A stretch of 64,000 nucleotides of DNA from Clostridium pascui (lineage in GTDB: Bacteria; Bacillota; Clostridia; Clostridiales; Clostridiaceae): positions 124,001 to 188,000 of the forward strand of contig NZ_JAFBDB010000006.1 of NCBI RefSeq assembly GCF_016908015.1. Reading direction: 5' to 3'. Numbering within the stretch: the stretch's first letter is position 1; every line of letters begins with the position of its first letter. The position numbers were made by a program, and so were the translations under genes. Of the stretch, positions 27,929 through 37,634 are shown in pieces. The notes beneath the pieces were generated by a model. That model saw only the letters and a list, made by a program, of their open reading frames with translations. It did not search any database and was not told the origin of the DNA.

Positions 27929-29163
27929 GAACTAAAATAAAATCAATGAGAGAATTTAATTATAAAGATAAAACTGTGCTTTTAAGACTTGATATAAATT
28001 CCCCAATTGATCCTGATACAAAGAAGATAGTAAGTGAAAACAGGATAAAGAAAAGTATTCCTACACTAAATTATCTTATAGAGCAGGGAGCTAAAATTGC
28101 TATTATAGCTCATCAGGGAGACACCTTAGACTATCACAATTTAATGTCTATGAAAGAACATGCACAAAAGCTAACAGAAAGACTCGGAAGAGAAGTTAGA
28201 TATATCGATGACGTTTGTGGCCCAGCAGCACAGGAGGCAGTAAAAAGTTTAAAACCTGGAGAGATCATTTTACTAGGAAATCTAAGATACTTGGCAGAGG
28301 AAATATCAACCTTTGAAGATGCTGTAAAGCTTCAGCCAAAGGAAATGCTAAATACCTATTTAGTTAGAAGTCTAGCACCTATTGTAGATTGTTATATTAA
28401 TGATGCCTTTGCAGCGGCCCATAGAAATGCTCCTTCCATGGTAGCCTTTCAGGAAATACTTCCTAGTGCAGCAGGGGATTTGATGTTCAATGAGATAAGT
28501 GCACTTACAAAGGTTATGGAGACCCCAGAGAAGCCTTCAGTATTTGTTCTTGGAGGACTTAAAATATCTGATGCCTTTGGAATGATGAAACAGGTTTTAG
28601 AAAATGGCAGTGCTGATAAGATACTATGCTCTGGAATAACAGGACATATCATGCTTATGGCAAAGGGATATGATCTAGGAAAGATCAATGAAAAATTCAT
28701 TAAGGATAGAAAGCTGGATGTATTTATAAAGCCAGCTAAAGAGTATTTAGAAAACTATGAAGAAAAGATAGTATATCCTGTGGACTTAGCTTATGAAGAA
28801 AATGGTTCAAGAAAAGAAATAAGTATAGAAGATTTACCAAGTGATAAGTCCTTTATGGATATAGGTCACAAAACAATAGAAATATTTGAAGAAGAACTAT
28901 CTAAAGCAGGTACAATTTTTGTCAATGGACCTGCAGGAGTGTATGAAAATAAGACCTTTGAAGCTGGAACTAAGGCTATATGGAATGCTATAGCAGAAGC
29001 AAAAGGTTATTCCGTTATAGGAGGAGGAGACACTGTAAGCGCAGCACAACGCTTCATTGACACCAGCAAAATAAATTATGTATGCACTGCTGGGGGCGCC
29101 ATGGTTAGATTCCTTTCAGGAGTAAAGCTTCCTTTAATAGAGGCAATGAAAAATGCTAAATAA
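27913..29163 (+). CDS. archaeal-type phosphoglycerate kinase homolog
   Basis: Two-lobed acyl-phosphate kinase, 416 residues, closest in its blocks to archaeal PGK: LLRLDINSPIDPDT, INDAFAAAHRNAPSMVAF, FVLGGLKISDAF, VNGPAGVYE and the nucleotide-site GGGDTVSAAQRF. Most substrate residues are retained (the Asp and Asn of LDIN, NRI, LGNLRY, AAHR). The conserved Arg in the archaeal HQSRPG / bacterial HLGRP block is lost: here it reads HQGDTLDYHN. That Arg contacts the 3-phosphate of phosphoglycerate in classical PGK, so the substrate may carry a different group there. The start at 27913, inside the GAPDH gene and 8 nt after GGAG, implies coupled synthesis. Confidence 0.85.
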   Translation: MDGKIGTKIKSMREFNYKDKTVLLRLDINSPIDPDTKKIVSENRIKKSIPTLNYLIEQGAKIAIIAHQGDTLDYHNLMSMKEHAQKLTERLGREVRYIDDVCGPAAQEAVKSLKPGEIILLGNLRYLAEEISTFEDAVKLQPKEMLNTYLVRSLAPIVDCYINDAFAAAHRNAPSMVAFQEILPSAAGDLMFNEISALTKVMETPEKPSVFVLGGLKISDAFGMMKQVLENGSADKILCSGITGHIMLMAKGYDLGKINEKFIKDRKLDVFIKPAKEYLENYEEKIVYPVDLAYEENGSRKEISIEDLPSDKSFMDIGHKTIEIFEEELSKAGTIFVNGPAGVYENKTFEAGTKAIWNAIAEAKGYSVIGGGDTVSAAQRFIDTSKINYVCTAGGAMVRFLSGVKLPLIEAMKNAK

Positions 29164-29180
29164 GTAGCAGGAGGTGCAGC

Positions 29181-30026
29181 ATGATAAGTGAAGAAAAGAT
29201 AAAAGAATTAAAGGCTCTTGCCTTAAATATAAGAATAGAAACGCTTAAAGCTATTGGTACACTAGGATTTGGACATCTTGGAGGTGCCATGTCTATAGCG
29301 GATGCCATAGCAGTACTTTACGGTGGAGCTATGAACATAGATGCTAAAAACCCAAGGTGGGAAGATAGAGACTGGCTGGTATGCTCAAAGGGGCATGCTG
29401 GCCCAGCTATATATTCAGCTCTAGCACTAAAGGGATATTTTAATAAAGAAGAATTATTAACACTAAATAAGCCTGGCACTCATTTTCCAAGCCATTGTGA
29501 TAGAAACTTAACCATAGGCATTGATATGACTACAGGATCCCTTGCACAAGGGGCATCTACAGCGTTAGGAGTAGCCCTTGGGAATCGCTTAAAAGGAAAA
29601 GACAATTATACCTACTTAATACTTGGAGATGGAGAAATACAGGAAGGTCAGGTGTGGGAGGCTGTAATGTGTGCTGCTCAGCAGAAGGTAGGTTATCTCA
29701 TAGCTTTTGTTGATTGTAATAAGCAGCAGCTTGATGGCTTTACAAAGAACATAAATGACTTAGGAGACATAGGCAGCAAATTTGAAAGCTTTGGATGGCA
29801 TGAGCAAACTATTGATGGTCATAGTGTGGAGGAAATTTACAATGCTATTAAAGAAGCTAAAGAAAATAATGGAAAGCCATCAGTAATAGTTTTAGACACA
29901 ATAAAGGGAAAAGGATGCGGCTTTGCTGAAGGAGTATTGAATAACCATCATATGAACGTAAGCAAAGAGCAGATGGAAGAATCTTTAAAAGTACTGGAAA
30001 AAGAACTTGAAGAGGTGATGAAATAA
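29181..30026 (+). CDS. split transketolase, N-terminal (ThDP pyrophosphate-binding) subunit
   Basis: N-terminal half of a two-gene transketolase, 281 residues. The ThDP/Mg motif begins GDGEIQEGQVWEA and closes at VDCNKQQLDG; GHLGGAMSIADAIAVLYGG and DMTTGSLAQGAS are other transketolase blocks. Split transketolases in catabolic operons often act on unusual ketoses, as in D-apiose (AptAB) and sulfoquinovose (SqwGH) degradation, rather than in the housekeeping pentose phosphate cycle. Its gene lies between PGK and IolB. Substrate proposed here is 2-deoxy-5-keto-D-gluconate; this is inference. Confidence 0.92.
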   Translation: MISEEKIKELKALALNIRIETLKAIGTLGFGHLGGAMSIADAIAVLYGGAMNIDAKNPRWEDRDWLVCSKGHAGPAIYSALALKGYFNKEELLTLNKPGTHFPSHCDRNLTIGIDMTTGSLAQGASTALGVALGNRLKGKDNYTYLILGDGEIQEGQVWEAVMCAAQQKVGYLIAFVDCNKQQLDGFTKNINDLGDIGSKFESFGWHEQTIDGHSVEEIYNAIKEAKENNGKPSVIVLDTIKGKGCGFAEGVLNNHHMNVSKEQMEESLKVLEKELEEVMK

Positions 30027-30997
30027 TGGGCGTAAAGTTAGCTGAAAAAAGAATAATTGAAGAAGTGGCAATGAGAGATATGTATTGTAAAACTCTTATG
30101 GATCTTGCTTCTAAAAATGAAAATATAGTTGCACTTGACGCTGATTTAATGAATTCCATGGGAATGATGCCTTTTCAAAAGGCTTATCCAGAAAGAACTT
30201 TTGATGTAGGGATTCAAGAAGCAAATATGGTTGGAGTGGCAGCTGGAATGTCCGCTGTGGGGATAATACCTTTTGCACACAGCTTTGCACCCTTTGCGAC
30301 AAGAAGATGTTTTGACCAAATTTTCATATCCTGTGCCTATGCAAAACTTAATGTAAAAATAACTGGCAGCGACCCTGGAGTTACTGCAGCCTATAATGGA
30401 GGAACTCATATGCCCTTTGAAGATATGGGGATACTCAGAAACATTCCGAGTTTAACAATAATAGAACCTGTAGACAATGCTATGCTTAAGGATGTTTTAG
30501 AACAAATTGCAGATAAGTATGGAGTTTTTTATACAAGACTCTTAAGGAAAAATCCTGTAAAGATATACGAAGAGGGATCAACCTTTGAAATAGGAAAGGC
30601 AGTACCTTTAAGGGATGGAAGTGATGTAACAATATTTGCTACAGGAATAATGGTAGAAGAAGCATTAAAGGCAGCTGAAGAATTAGAGAAAGAAGGAATT
30701 TCCGCAAGAGTTTTAAATATGTTCACAATAAAACCAATAGATAAGGAAGCTATAGTAAAGTGTGCAGAAGAAACAGGAGCAATAGTAACTTGTGAAAACC
30801 ACAGTATTATAAATGGTCTTGGCTCTGCAGTTGCAGAAGTTATAACAGAAAATATGCCCGTACCTTTAGAAAGAGTTGGAGTTTGCGATAGATTTGGTCA
30901 AGTTGGCCCTGTGGACTATTTAAAAGAGGAATATAACCTTACCTATAGTGATATTATGGCAAAGGTTAAGAGAGCAATAGAGAGAAAAAGCAAGTGA
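30026..30997 (+). CDS. split transketolase, C-terminal subunit
   Basis: C-terminal half of the transketolase, 323 residues: pyrimidine-binding domain with catalytic Glu in FDVGIQEANMVGVAAGMS, then the transketolase C domain (VLNMFTIKPIDKEAI, CENHSIINGLGSAVAEV). The substrate loop reads YNGGTHMPFEDMGILR, different from GATHQ-type loops of housekeeping transketolases. Its ATG shares one base with the TAA of the N-subunit gene, so both subunits are made together. An internal ATG at 30071 is possible but lacks a clear ribosome binding site. Confidence 0.92.
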   Translation: MGVKLAEKRIIEEVAMRDMYCKTLMDLASKNENIVALDADLMNSMGMMPFQKAYPERTFDVGIQEANMVGVAAGMSAVGIIPFAHSFAPFATRRCFDQIFISCAYAKLNVKITGSDPGVTAAYNGGTHMPFEDMGILRNIPSLTIIEPVDNAMLKDVLEQIADKYGVFYTRLLRKNPVKIYEEGSTFEIGKAVPLRDGSDVTIFATGIMVEEALKAAEELEKEGISARVLNMFTIKPIDKEAIVKCAEETGAIVTCENHSIINGLGSAVAEVITENMPVPLERVGVCDRFGQVGPVDYLKEEYNLTYSDIMAKVKRAIERKSK

Positions 30998-31024
30998 ATA
31001 AATATAAATAAGAGGTGAAAGGTC

Positions 31025-31819
31025 ATGCTTAGAATTAGACAGAATGAGGGTTTTAAATTTGGATACAATCCAATAACTACTATGGATGAAACAGAACATA
31101 ATACCATGATGGACTTTGGAATATTAAGGCTTAGGAATGAACAGGTTTATATAGATAAAGATGAAAAGGAAAGAGTCTTTCTTTTAATTACAGGGGAAGT
31201 AATTTTTGAGTACGAGGATAAAAAAGAAACAGCACTTAGAAATTCATGTTTTGATGAAGATCCTTGGGTACTTCATGTACCTAAAGGTGTAGAAGTAAAA
31301 ATCACTGGAGTTTCAGAGGATACAGAAATTTGTGTTACTAAAACCACCAATGATACTATATTTGAATCAAAATTTTATACAAATAAAGAATGCAGAAGTG
31401 AAAACCGCGGCGCAGGCACAATGAAGGAAGCTTGTACAAGAATAGTAAGAACAGTTTTTGATTACTCAAATGCTCCTTATTCAAACTTAGTTATAGGGGA
31501 GGATATAGATTATCCAGGTAAGTGGTCAAGTTACCCACCACATCATCATCCACAGCCAGAAATATACTTCTATAAATTTAATCCAGAAAATGGATATGGG
31601 TTTTCAGAGCTTGGTGAAGACGTGGTTAAATTAAAACACAATGATGCAGTAAAGATATTAGATGATGTAACCCATCCACAGGTAAGTGCGCCAGGATATG
31701 CGATGTACTATATATGGGTAATAAGACACATAGACGGCAATCCATATATAACTCCAGTGTTTGTTCCAGAGCATTTATGGCTTACAGATAAGGAAGCTGA
31801 AATTTGGCCAGATAAATAA
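31025..31819 (+). CDS. iolB: 5-deoxy-glucuronate isomerase
   Basis: Cupin isomerase converting 5-deoxy-D-glucuronate to 2-deoxy-5-keto-D-gluconate in myo-inositol breakdown; 264 residues, close to 271 in Bacillus subtilis. The metal site block [19 protein letters not shown] is almost diagnostic for IolB, and a second His follows in [29 protein letters not shown] precedes the start. It lies between transketolase and iolD. Its product would normally go to IolC kinase and IolJ aldolase, neither of which is in this window. Confidence 0.95.
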   Translation: MLRIRQNEGFKFGYNPITTMDETEHNTMMDFGILRLRNEQVYIDKDEKERVFLLITGEVIFEYEDKKETALRNSCFDEDPWVLHVPKGVEVKITGVSEDTEICVTKTTNDTIFESKFYTNKECRSENRGAGTMKEACTRIVRTVFDYSNAPYSNLVIGEDIDYPGKWSSYPPHHHPQPEIYFYKFNPENGYGFSELGEDVVKLKHNDAVKILDDVTHPQVSAPGYAMYYIWVIRHIDGNPYITPVFVPEHLWLTDKEAEIWPDK

Positions 31820-31835
31820 AAATAGAGGTGAAAAT

Positions 31836-33776
31836 ATGAGGACTATAAGGCTTACAATGGCACAAGCTCTTATTAAGTTTTTAGATAATCAGTATGTAGA
31901 ATTTGACGGAATAGAAAATAAATTTGTAAAAGGTATATTTACGATATTTGGGCATGGAAATGTATTAGGACTTGGGCAGGCATTGGAACAGGATCCGGGT
32001 GACCTAATAGTTCATCAAGGAAGAAATGAGCAGGGTATGGCTCATGCAGCTATGGGATTTGCAAAACAAAAACATAGAAGAGAGATTTATGCTTGTACTT
32101 CATCTGTTGGCCCAGGTGCAGCAAATATGGTAACTGCAGCGGCAACTGCTACTGCAAATAGGATCCCTGTATTATTTTTGCCAGGAGATGTGTATGCAAC
32201 AAGACAGCCTGATCCAGTTCTTCAACAGGTAGAACAATTTTATAACCTAAACATCAGTACAAATGATGCCTTTAAGGCAGTAAGTAAATATTGGGATAGA
32301 ATATCAAGACCAGAGCAGCTTATGACTGCATGTATAAATGCTATGAGAGTACTTACAAGTCCTGCAGATACTGGTGCTGTTACATTAGCCCTTCCTCAAG
32401 ATGTGCAGGGTGAAGCTTATGATTATCCTGAATACTTCTTTCAAAAGAGGGTTCACAGAATAGAAAGAACACCTGCTACAAAGGAAATGCTAAGAGATGC
32501 AGTAAGTCTCATCACAAAGAAAAGTAAACCAATGCTTATATGCGGCGGCGGAGTTAGATACGCAGAAGCAGCAGAAGCATTTAAAACCTTTGCTGAAAAA
32601 TTCAACATACCCTTTGGGGAAACCCAGGCAGGAAAAAGCGCAATAGTATGGGATCACGAATTAAACATGGGTGGTATAGGAGAAACAGGAAGCCTAGCTG
32701 CCAACACTATTGCAAAGGAAGCGGACCTTATTATTGGTGTAGGTACTAGATATACAGATTTTACTACATCATCAAAATGGATATTCCAAAATCCTGAAGT
32801 AAACTTCTTAAACATCAATATAGCAGCCTTTGATGCTTATAAATTAGATGGGGTAAGGGTTACAGCTGATGCTAAAGCTGCTTTAGAAGACTTGGCAATT
32901 CAACTTGAGAGGATTGAATATAAATCAGCATATACAACTGAGATAAAGAATGCTAAAGATACGTTAAATGCAGAAGTGGATAGAGTTTACAGCGTGGAAT
33001 ACAGTGGCGAAGACTTTGTCCCTGAAGTAAATGATGACCTGGATCAAAAGGCTGTATTTGAAGAGTTTAAAAAGATAACTGGTTCCAGCCTTACTCAGTC
33101 AGGAGTATTAGGTGTGCTTAATGAAATGCTCACCGACAAAGATATAGTTGTTGGAGCATCAGGAAGTCTTCCAGGAGATTTGCAGAGAGTTTGGAGGGCA
33201 AAGGGTGCTAACACATATCATATGGAATATGGCTATTCCTGCATGGGATATGAAGTAAATGCAAGCTTAGGCGTAAAAATAGCTGAACCTGATAAGGAAG
33301 TATATACACTTCTTGGAGATGGATCCTATATGATGCTTCATTCAGAGTTAATAACTTCTATTCAGGAAAGAAAAAAGATAAATGTGGTTGTATTTGATAA
33401 CATGACCTTTGGCTGCATAAATAATCTTCAAATAGGAAATGGGATGGGAAGCTTTGGCACAGAATTTAGATTTAGAAATGAAGAAACAGGAAGACTTGAT
33501 GGAGGATTTGTTCCTATAGATTTTTCTATGAATGCAGCAGCTTATGGATGTAAGACCTATACTGTTAAAACTATAGAAGAATTAAAAGAAGCTATAATTG
33601 ATTCCAAAAAGCAGAAGGTTTCTACACTAATAGATGTAAAAGTGCTTCCTAAGACTATGGTTCATGGTTATGGTTCTTGGTGGAGAGTAGGAGTGGCAGA
33701 AGTATCTAATAAGGAAAAGATACAAGAGACATATAAAAAATTAAGAGAAAACATTGATAAGGCTAGACAATACTAA
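31836..33776 (+). CDS. iolD: 3D-(3,5/4)-trihydroxycyclohexane-1,2-dione hydrolase
   Basis: ThDP-dependent hydrolase opening the inositol-derived ring to 5-deoxy-glucuronate; about 646 residues (637 in B. subtilis). Clear blocks: [55 protein letters not shown] and [18 protein letters not shown] (ThDP/Mg). I place the start at ATG 31836 behind AGAGGTG; the longer frame from 31761 runs back inside iolB and adds unrelated residues. A hairpin follows before iolE. Confidence 0.95.
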   Translation: MRTIRLTMAQALIKFLDNQYVEFDGIENKFVKGIFTIFGHGNVLGLGQALEQDPGDLIVHQGRNEQGMAHAAMGFAKQKHRREIYACTSSVGPGAANMVTAAATATANRIPVLFLPGDVYATRQPDPVLQQVEQFYNLNISTNDAFKAVSKYWDRISRPEQLMTACINAMRVLTSPADTGAVTLALPQDVQGEAYDYPEYFFQKRVHRIERTPATKEMLRDAVSLITKKSKPMLICGGGVRYAEAAEAFKTFAEKFNIPFGETQAGKSAIVWDHELNMGGIGETGSLAANTIAKEADLIIGVGTRYTDFTTSSKWIFQNPEVNFLNINIAAFDAYKLDGVRVTADAKAALEDLAIQLERIEYKSAYTTEIKNAKDTLNAEVDRVYSVEYSGEDFVPEVNDDLDQKAVFEEFKKITGSSLTQSGVLGVLNEMLTDKDIVVGASGSLPGDLQRVWRAKGANTYHMEYGYSCMGYEVNASLGVKIAEPDKEVYTLLGDGSYMMLHSELITSIQERKKINVVVFDNMTFGCINNLQIGNGMGSFGTEFRFRNEETGRLDGGFVPIDFSMNAAAYGCKTYTVKTIEELKEAIIDSKKQKVSTLIDVKVLPKTMVHGYGSWWRVGVAEVSNKEKIQETYKKLRENIDKARQY

Positions 33777-33784
33777 TAGGCAGG

Positions 33785-33808
33785 GTGGCATAACTTAGGC
33801 TGTGCCAC
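33785..33808 (+). other. small intercistronic hairpin between iolD and iolE
   Basis: GTGGCA (33785-33790) pairs with TGCCAC (33803-33808) across a 12-nt loop. No T-run; likely mRNA processing or stability rather than termination. Confidence 0.35.
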
Positions 33809-33839
33809 TAAGTCTTATATAAGATGGAGGGGAAATATT

Positions 33840-34736
33840 ATGTTTGACAATAAAAAAGTAAAACTTGGTATTGCACCAATAGCTTGGACTAATGATGATA
33901 TGCCAGAATTAGGTGGAGAAAATACCTTTGAGCAGTGTGTAAGTGAAATGGCCCTAGCTGGATTTACTGGCAGCGAAGTTGGAAATAAATATCCTAGAGA
34001 CACAAATGTACTTAAAAAGGCTCTTGAGCTTAGAGGAATAAACATAGCAAGTGCTTGGTTCAGCTCCTTTCTAACAACTAAGCCCTTAGAAGAAACCGTT
34101 GAAGCTTTCATAAAACATAGAGATTTTCTTCATGAAATGGGAGCTAAGGTTATAGTTGTGGCTGAGCAGGGGCACAGTGTTCAGGGGCAAATGGAAACAC
34201 CAGTATTTGATGGAAAGCCTAAGTTCACTGAAGAAGAGTGGGAAAAGCTTGCTAGAGGTCTTGAAGAACTTGGAAGACTGGCAAAAGAAAAGGATATGAA
34301 AATAGTATATCACCATCATATGGGTACTGGAGTTCAAACCACTGAAGAAGTTGATAAGCTTATGAGTATGACTGACGAAAATTTGGTTTACTTACTATTT
34401 GATACAGGACATTTCACATTTTCAGGAGAAGATCCAGAAGAAATTCTTAAGAAATATGTAAATAGAATTAAACATGTTCATCTTAAGGATATAAGAAAAG
34501 AAGTTTTAGATAGGGTTAAAGAGGAAAAGCTAAGCTTCTTAAAGGGTGTTAAGGCTGGAGTGTTTACAGTTCCTGGAGATGGAATGATTAATTTCGACCC
34601 ATTATTTAAAGTACTAGAGGAAAATAATTACGAAGGTTGGTTTATTGTAGAAGCAGAACAAGATCCTGCACTTGCAAATCCACTGGAGTATGCAATAAAG
34701 GCGAGAAAATTTATAAACGAAAAAACTGGATTATAG
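33840..34736 (+). CDS. iolE: inosose dehydratase
   Basis: TIM-barrel dehydratase turning scyllo-inosose (2-keto-myo-inositol) into trihydroxycyclohexane-dione; 298 residues against 297 in B. subtilis. The N-terminal block [20 protein letters not shown] and [15 protein letters not shown] are typical IolE. Metal ligands of the xylose-isomerase-like fold are visible around [22 protein letters not shown] and [19 protein letters not shown] precedes the start. It sits directly before iolG, the usual preceding enzyme of the pathway. Confidence 0.95.
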   Translation: MFDNKKVKLGIAPIAWTNDDMPELGGENTFEQCVSEMALAGFTGSEVGNKYPRDTNVLKKALELRGINIASAWFSSFLTTKPLEETVEAFIKHRDFLHEMGAKVIVVAEQGHSVQGQMETPVFDGKPKFTEEEWEKLARGLEELGRLAKEKDMKIVYHHHMGTGVQTTEEVDKLMSMTDENLVYLLFDTGHFTFSGEDPEEILKKYVNRIKHVHLKDIRKEVLDRVKEEKLSFLKGVKAGVFTVPGDGMINFDPLFKVLEENNYEGWFIVEAEQDPALANPLEYAIKARKFINEKTGL

Positions 34737-34753
34737 GATAGGGGGACATAATA

Positions 34754-35779
34754 ATGAGTAAAAAAATAAGAGTAGGTGTCATTGGAGCAGGAAGAATAGG
34801 AAAAATTCATGCTGAAAATATAGCAAAGAGATTTGGAACCGAGGCAGAGCTTGCGGCTATAGCTGATGTGTTTTTAAATGATAGCGTAAGACAGTGGGCT
34901 AAAGGCTTAGGAGTAGAAAATGTATATGATGATTATAAGAAAATAATAGATGATTCATCTATAGATGCAGTAATAATTTGCTCATCCACAAATACTCACT
35001 CAAAAATAACCGTTGAAGCAGCAGAGGCTGGAAAACATATATTTTGTGAAAAGCCAATTGATTATGATTTAGAAAAGATTGCTGGAGCACTAGAAGCAGT
35101 TAAAAAAGCAGGAGTTAAGTTCCAAGTTGGGTTTAACAGACGTTTTGATCATAACTTTAAGAAGGTTAGAGAACTTGTTTCTGAGGGGAAAATTGGAGAT
35201 GTTCATATAGTAAAGGTTACTGCAAGAGATCCAGAACCTCCTTCAGCAGAATACGCAAAGGTATCTGGGGGAATGTTCCTTGATATGACTATTCATGACT
35301 TTGATATGGCTAGGTATTTAAGCGGAAGTGAAGTGGAAGAAGTTTACACGAATGCAGCAGTTCTTGTTGATCCAGCCATAGGGGAAGCAGGAGATGTGGA
35401 TACAGCATTAATATCCTTAAAGTTCAAAAATGGAGCAATAGGAATTATAGATAACAGCAGAAAAGCAGTTTATGGCTATGACCAAAGAGTTGAAGTTTTT
35501 GGTTCAAAGGGATCTGCTGAAGCATCCAATGATACTCCTTCAACTGTCGTGTTAAGTACAAAGGATGGAGTTCAATCCGAAAAACCACTATACTTCTTCC
35601 TTGAAAGATATATGGAATCCTTTGCTGAAGAAATGAAGGAATTCTTTAGTGCAATAATAAATGACACAGATACTGTAGTATCAGGCATAGACGGCTTAAA
35701 GCCAGTATTATTAGGCATGGCAGCAAAGAAGTCCTACTTAGAAGGAAGACCAGTTAAGATGGATGAATTCGAAATATAA
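34754..35779 (+). CDS. iolG: inositol 2-dehydrogenase
   Basis: NAD-dependent dehydrogenase of the GFO/IDH/MocA family, first enzyme of inositol breakdown; 341 residues (344 in B. subtilis IolG). Rossmann motif VIGAGRIGKIHAENI, catalytic Lys in CEKPIDYDL, and the catalytic Asp-His pair in MFLDMTIHDFDMARYL. GGGGGAC precedes the ATG. It acts on myo-inositol or an isomer; family members vary in preference, so scyllo- or D-chiro-inositol are also possible substrates. Confidence 0.92.
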   Translation: MSKKIRVGVIGAGRIGKIHAENIAKRFGTEAELAAIADVFLNDSVRQWAKGLGVENVYDDYKKIIDDSSIDAVIICSSTNTHSKITVEAAEAGKHIFCEKPIDYDLEKIAGALEAVKKAGVKFQVGFNRRFDHNFKKVRELVSEGKIGDVHIVKVTARDPEPPSAEYAKVSGGMFLDMTIHDFDMARYLSGSEVEEVYTNAAVLVDPAIGEAGDVDTALISLKFKNGAIGIIDNSRKAVYGYDQRVEVFGSKGSAEASNDTPSTVVLSTKDGVQSEKPLYFFLERYMESFAEEMKEFFSAIINDTDTVVSGIDGLKPVLLGMAAKKSYLEGRPVKMDEFEI

Positions 35780-35821
35780 AGATGTTAGTTTTAGAAAATC
35801 CATTATAGGGAGATAGAGAAA

Positions 35822-36610
35822 ATGGGAAAACTGTTACAAGGAAAGCTGTGTATTGTTACAGGAGCAGCAAGAGGCATGGGGAAAGCTTTGGCTCTTAAAT
35901 ATGCTGAACACGGAGCAGATGTAGTTTTAATGGATATAAATAAAGAGGGCCTTGAAAAAGCAGCCATTGAAGTAGAAGCTTTAGGCGCTCATGCACTGCC
36001 CATTGTAGTTAATATGGCTTCATCAAAAGAAATTAATGAAGCTATGGATAAGGTTGAAGCTAAATTTGAAAAGATAGATATTTTAGCAAACTGTGCTGGA
36101 ATTTCAACCTCAAGATTAATTCTTGATGTAGAAGAAGAAGAGTGGGATAGAGTATTTAATATTAACTTAAAGTCTATTTATCTGATGTGCAGACGCACAG
36201 CTAAAAATATGATAAAGAACAAAGTTAAAAATGGAAAAATAGTCTCAATATCTTCTCAAGCGTCAAAGATTGGTGAGCTGGGAAATGGAGCTTATTGTGC
36301 ATCAAAGGCAGGAGTAAATTTGCTTACTCAGGTCCTTGGACTAGAACTAGCTGAGTATGGCATTACAGTTAATGCAGTTTGTCCTGGCTATGTTAATACT
36401 GAAATGATGCAGTCAGTTTTTGAGAAGAGAGGACCAATTGAAGGAATGACTCCAAAGGAATATGAAGAGCTTTTAACAAGCTATGTGCCAATGAAAAGAA
36501 TGGCCGAGCCTGAAGAAATAGCAGAGTTTATGCTTTTCTTAAGCAGTGAAAAGGCAAATTATATTACTGGAATATCTCATACTATTGCTGGAGGAAAAAC
36601 GCTTATTTAG
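35822..36610 (+). CDS. short-chain dehydrogenase/reductase (polyol or sugar dehydrogenase type)
   Basis: Classical SDR of 262 residues: cofactor motif TGAARGMG (residues about 14-21), ANCAGIS, catalytic Ser in SISSQAS and YxxxK as YCASK, then the PG motif in VNAVCPGYVNTEMM. It is not a standard member of the iol pathway. Inside this operon it may oxidise another inositol isomer or a keto-intermediate, or interconvert an aldehyde and alcohol made downstream. The family is certain; substrate cannot be read. Confidence 0.88.
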   Translation: MGKLLQGKLCIVTGAARGMGKALALKYAEHGADVVLMDINKEGLEKAAIEVEALGAHALPIVVNMASSKEINEAMDKVEAKFEKIDILANCAGISTSRLILDVEEEEWDRVFNINLKSIYLMCRRTAKNMIKNKVKNGKIVSISSQASKIGELGNGAYCASKAGVNLLTQVLGLELAEYGITVNAVCPGYVNTEMMQSVFEKRGPIEGMTPKEYEELLTSYVPMKRMAEPEEIAEFMLFLSSEKANYITGISHTIAGGKTLI

Positions 36611-36624
36611 AGAGGGGATTTACT

Positions 36625-37566
36625 ATGAGGCTTTGCATTATGACAGATGCTTTAGGATATATGCCCTTTGAGGAGATGCTTTACACTGCATCAAAATTAG
36701 GCTTTGAGTCTCTTGAGTTTGCCACTGGTAATTGGTCAAAAGCACCCCATTTAAATTTAGACGAATTACTTAGGGAATCTCAAAAACGTGAAGCTTTTAT
36801 AAATGCTATAGATAGCAGAGGCCTTAAAATAGAAGCCTTAAATTGTTCAGGTAACCAGCTGGCTCCAAATGAAGAAGGGAAAGCACATGAGCTGGTAGTT
36901 CAAAAGACCTTCAAGCTTGCAGAATTGCTTGGTATTAAAACTATAGTAATGATGTCAGGACTTCCAGGGGGTGCACCACAAGATACAACCCCAAACTGGA
37001 TAACCACAAGCTGGCCGCCAAGAAACAATGAAATTCTTGATTGGCAGTGGAATGAGGTAGCACTGCCTTATTGGCAAAACACCGTAAAGCTTGCAAAGAA
37101 CCATGGAATTGAAAAAATTGCTTTGGAGAACCATGGATGCCAGTTGGTTTACAATACTGAAACTTTGTTTAAGCTAAGAAACCATGTTGGAGATACGGTA
37201 GGAATGAATCTTGATCCAAGTCATTTATTTTGGATGGGTGGAGATCCTATTTTAGCAGCAAGAGCGCTAGGAGATTCGATTTACCATGTCCATGCAAAGG
37301 ATGTGAGAATTGAGAGAGGAATGGCAGGCGTCAGTGGGGTGCTTGATACAAAACCTATAAGTTCATTTTATACTCGTTCGTGGAATTATGTAGCAGTAGG
37401 ACATGGCCACAGCATAGGCTGGTGGAAGGAATTCTTTTCTGTGGTAAGTATGACTGGCTATGATGGTGCAGTTAGTCTTGAGATGGAGGATATGACCATG
37501 GATCAGCTAGCTGGAGTTAAGAAGTCTGTGAAGGTACTAAAGGAAGCACTTCCTAGAGAATTCTAA
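36625..37566 (+). CDS. sugar-phosphate isomerase/epimerase-like TIM-barrel protein
   Basis: Xylose-isomerase-like TIM barrel (COG1082 group), 313 residues, a second such protein besides IolE and only distantly like it. Likely metal ligands follow the Glu-Asp-His-Glu pattern: ALENHGCQ, NLDPSHLFW, YHVHAKDV and VSLEMEDM. GAGAGGGGA precedes the start, 14 bp after the SDR stop. By analogy it could be an IolI/IolH- or IolO-type isomerase or epimerase that lets other inositol isomers enter, or it could act on a ketose intermediate. No specific function is claimed. Confidence 0.8.
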   Translation: MRLCIMTDALGYMPFEEMLYTASKLGFESLEFATGNWSKAPHLNLDELLRESQKREAFINAIDSRGLKIEALNCSGNQLAPNEEGKAHELVVQKTFKLAELLGIKTIVMMSGLPGGAPQDTTPNWITTSWPPRNNEILDWQWNEVALPYWQNTVKLAKNHGIEKIALENHGCQLVYNTETLFKLRNHVGDTVGMNLDPSHLFWMGGDPILAARALGDSIYHVHAKDVRIERGMAGVSGVLDTKPISSFYTRSWNYVAVGHGHSIGWWKEFFSVVSMTGYDGAVSLEMEDMTMDQLAGVKKSVKVLKEALPREF

Positions 37567-37583
37567 TAAAAATAATTTTTCAT

Positions 37584-37613
37584 AGTAGGGCTTAACTCCA
37601 GTTATGCCCTGCT
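37584..37613 (+). terminator. intercistronic hairpin before the larA-like gene
   Basis: Stem AGTAGGGC (37584-37591) / GCCCTGCT (37606-37613), followed by TTGTTAT. Probably a partial terminator that lowers expression of the last two genes. Confidence 0.5.
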
Positions 37614-37634
37614 TTGTTATATAGGGGGATATAA

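Noticed and set aside
29181-30997. Sulfoquinovose transketolase pathway (SqwGH)
   Set aside because: No sulfo-sugar isomerase, sulfonate exporter or sulfolactaldehyde enzyme is present, and four clear iol genes follow.
31761-31835. Longer N-terminus of IolD
   Set aside because: It overlaps the end of iolB in another frame; ATG 31836 has a proper site and gives the usual length.
29181-37566. D-apiose pathway (AptAB transketolase)
   Set aside because: The split transketolase fits, but the complete IolB-D-E-G set is specific to inositol and no apulose kinase is seen.
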